Of a DNA stretch of 5,649 nucleotides, positions 4,995-5,649 are shown one piece after another. The notes below the pieces were generated by a model that saw only the letters and a list, made by a program, of their open reading frames with translations, was not told where the DNA came from and did no database searches. This DNA is from Deltaproteobacteria bacterium (GTDB taxonomy: Bacteria > Desulfobacterota > Binatia > UBA9968): positions 29,465 through 35,113 of the forward strand of contig VBLN01000038.1 of NCBI GenBank assembly GCA_005878685.1, written 5' to 3'. Within the stretch, counting starts at the first letter, position 1; every line of letters starts with the position of its first letter. The translations under genes and the position numbers were made by a program.

Positions 4995-5393
4995 ATGATG
5001 AACAAAATAATACTGTGGGATCTCATGCCCGCCGCGCTGATAGGCTTGTTGTCCTTTTGCTTTGCACCTGCAGCCTATGCCCAACAGCCACCTGCGCAGC
5101 AAGGATCTGGTCAGCAGGTGAAGGTCAACGACAAGGAGCTCAGAGCCTTTGCCAAAGCCTATGTGGAATTCCACAAAATACGTCAGCGTTATGAGCCCCC
5201 TCTGAGCAATGTCAAGGATCCTGCAGTGAAAGAAAAACTTCAACGGGAAGGCAACTCGAAGGTGAAAGCGGCCGTTGAGAAACAAGGGCTCACCGTTGAT
5301 AGGTACAATAGGATCTTCGCGGCCGTCAACGCCGACGAGGAACTGCGCAAAAAAGCTCTCAAGGTGATCAACGAGGAGCGAAAGAAATCCTAG
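4995..5393 (+). CDS. DUF4168 domain-containing exported protein
   Basis: This is a 132-aa protein (131 if the adjacent second ATG is used). Residues 1-29 are a Sec signal peptide with a hydrophobic ALIGLLSFCFAPAA core and a clean AYA|Q cleavage site. A short Gln/Pro-rich linker (QQPPAQQGSGQQ) precedes the domain. From about residue 45 it carries the DUF4168 pattern: 'KELRAFAKAYVEFHKI' helix, a YEPPLSNVKDP turn, a lysine-rich helix, 'AVEKQGLTVDRYNRIFAAVNAD', and a last helix EELRKKALKVINEERKK. The pairing of an 'FAKAY..' helix with the 'GLT...YN.I..A...D..L...' helix is what identifies the family. DUF4168 proteins are small helical secreted or periplasmic proteins of unknown function, found in many Gram-negative bacteria and cyanobacteria. 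The gene is 109 nt downstream of mlaC, with no clear terminator between them, so co-transcription is possible. Confidence 0.85.
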   Translation: MMNKIILWDLMPAALIGLLSFCFAPAAYAQQPPAQQGSGQQVKVNDKELRAFAKAYVEFHKIRQRYEPPLSNVKDPAVKEKLQREGNSKVKAAVEKQGLTVDRYNRIFAAVNADEELRKKALKVINEERKKS

Positions 5394-5465
5394 TGGCTGT
5401 TGTTTGTAACTGGGGAGCATCTGGACGTGGAGCTGGAACTGATGAGAGAGAACGGAGGCAACAAA

Positions 5466-5649
5466 ATGAACACCACCCGAAAATTCATGGGTAAAGCTCC
5501 CGTGCTCTTACTGGCAAGGACGCTTTTTATCGCGGGCTGTGCTGGTGGACCTCTCACAACGCGCGAGAAGGGAGCTGGAATAGGCGCGCTTGGAGGCGCC
5601 GCGGCGGGAAGGATCATTGGTAATGCCGTGGGTCATCCGGCTGCAGGCG
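5466..5649 (+). CDS. Glycine-zipper lipoprotein, second copy (3' partial)
   Basis: This frame starts at ATG 5466 with GGAGG (5454-5458) 7 nt upstream and runs off the window after 61 residues. An in-frame ATG at 5442 is less likely because it lies ahead of that site. Residues 1-24 are a lipoprotein signal peptide ending in the good lipobox IAGC, with Cys25 as the expected lipid attachment site; the hydrophobic core is interrupted by Arg18. PLTTREKGAGIGALGG and then RIIGNAVGHPAAG follow. This lines up directly with the lipoprotein starting at 3402 (PLSTREQGG, AIIGSTVGHAAVG), so the two are paralogues. Arg49 replaces an alanine within the glycine zipper, which is unusual for a membrane-packing segment and could be a substitution or a sequence error. 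By analogy the missing end should hold the rest of the zipper and a coiled-coil tail. Its role is unknown. Confidence 0.78.
   Translation, partial: MNTTRKFMGKAPVLLLARTLFIAGCAGGPLTTREKGAGIGALGGAAAGRIIGNAVGHPAAG

Noticed and set aside
4914..5420. Reverse-strand open frame of 168 codons
   Set aside because: It lies opposite the DUF4168 gene, which has a signal peptide, a strong ribosome binding site and a recognisable domain. The reverse product shows nothing recognisable.

Overview
The window is about 5.6 kb of moderate-GC DNA from what is probably a Gram-negative (diderm) bacterium. The evidence is an MlaC-type periplasmic phospholipid-binding protein, two lipobox-bearing glycine-zipper lipoproteins and Sec-type signal peptides. 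An orphan NMT1/THI5-like solute-binding protein directly behind an isocitrate/isopropylmalate-type dehydrogenase, beside YceI, SRPBCC and Nudix genes, recalls soil or subsurface deltaproteobacterial (Desulfobacterota/Binatota-like) or NC10-like genomes. That lineage guess is an inference without phylogenetic support. All genes found are on the + strand. No rRNA, tRNA, CRISPR array, insertion sequence or phage gene is visible.

Left part (1-1739), metabolic and intact: the last 57 codons of a decarboxylating dehydrogenase, a complete exported ABC-type solute-binding protein (211-1224) with no permease or ATPase in view, and a small SRPBCC/START-like protein (1284-1739).

Middle (1819-2911), damaged: a YceI-family gene and a Nudix hydrolase gene each carry one internal deletion that also shifts the frame (both lost lengths are 3k+2). 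The first lacks the conserved linker after residue 63. The second lacks the catalytic EExGU half of the Nudix box. Each is annotated as one broken gene spanning two frames.

Spacer (2912-3401): about 490 bp without a gene. It holds a perfect 10-bp inverted repeat, an imperfect 28-bp direct repeat (two copies 71 bp apart) and an AT-rich imperfect hairpin.

Right part (3402-5649), a run of small envelope proteins: a glycine-zipper lipoprotein whose coiled-coil tail is hidden by a 1-nt frameshift, an unrecognised exported or anchored 124-aa protein, an orphan MlaC, a DUF4168 protein, and a second glycine-zipper lipoprotein cut off by the window edge. Spacing, shared direction and the paralogous lipoproteins at both ends suggest an envelope-maintenance or stress locus, though only MlaC has a known role.

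The strongest reading beyond routine annotation is three frame-disrupting lesions within about 1.65 kb (near 2006, 2654 and 3643). They mean either local gene decay or sequence/assembly errors, and raw-read checking would separate these. I did not find convincing evidence of a new defence or mobile system.
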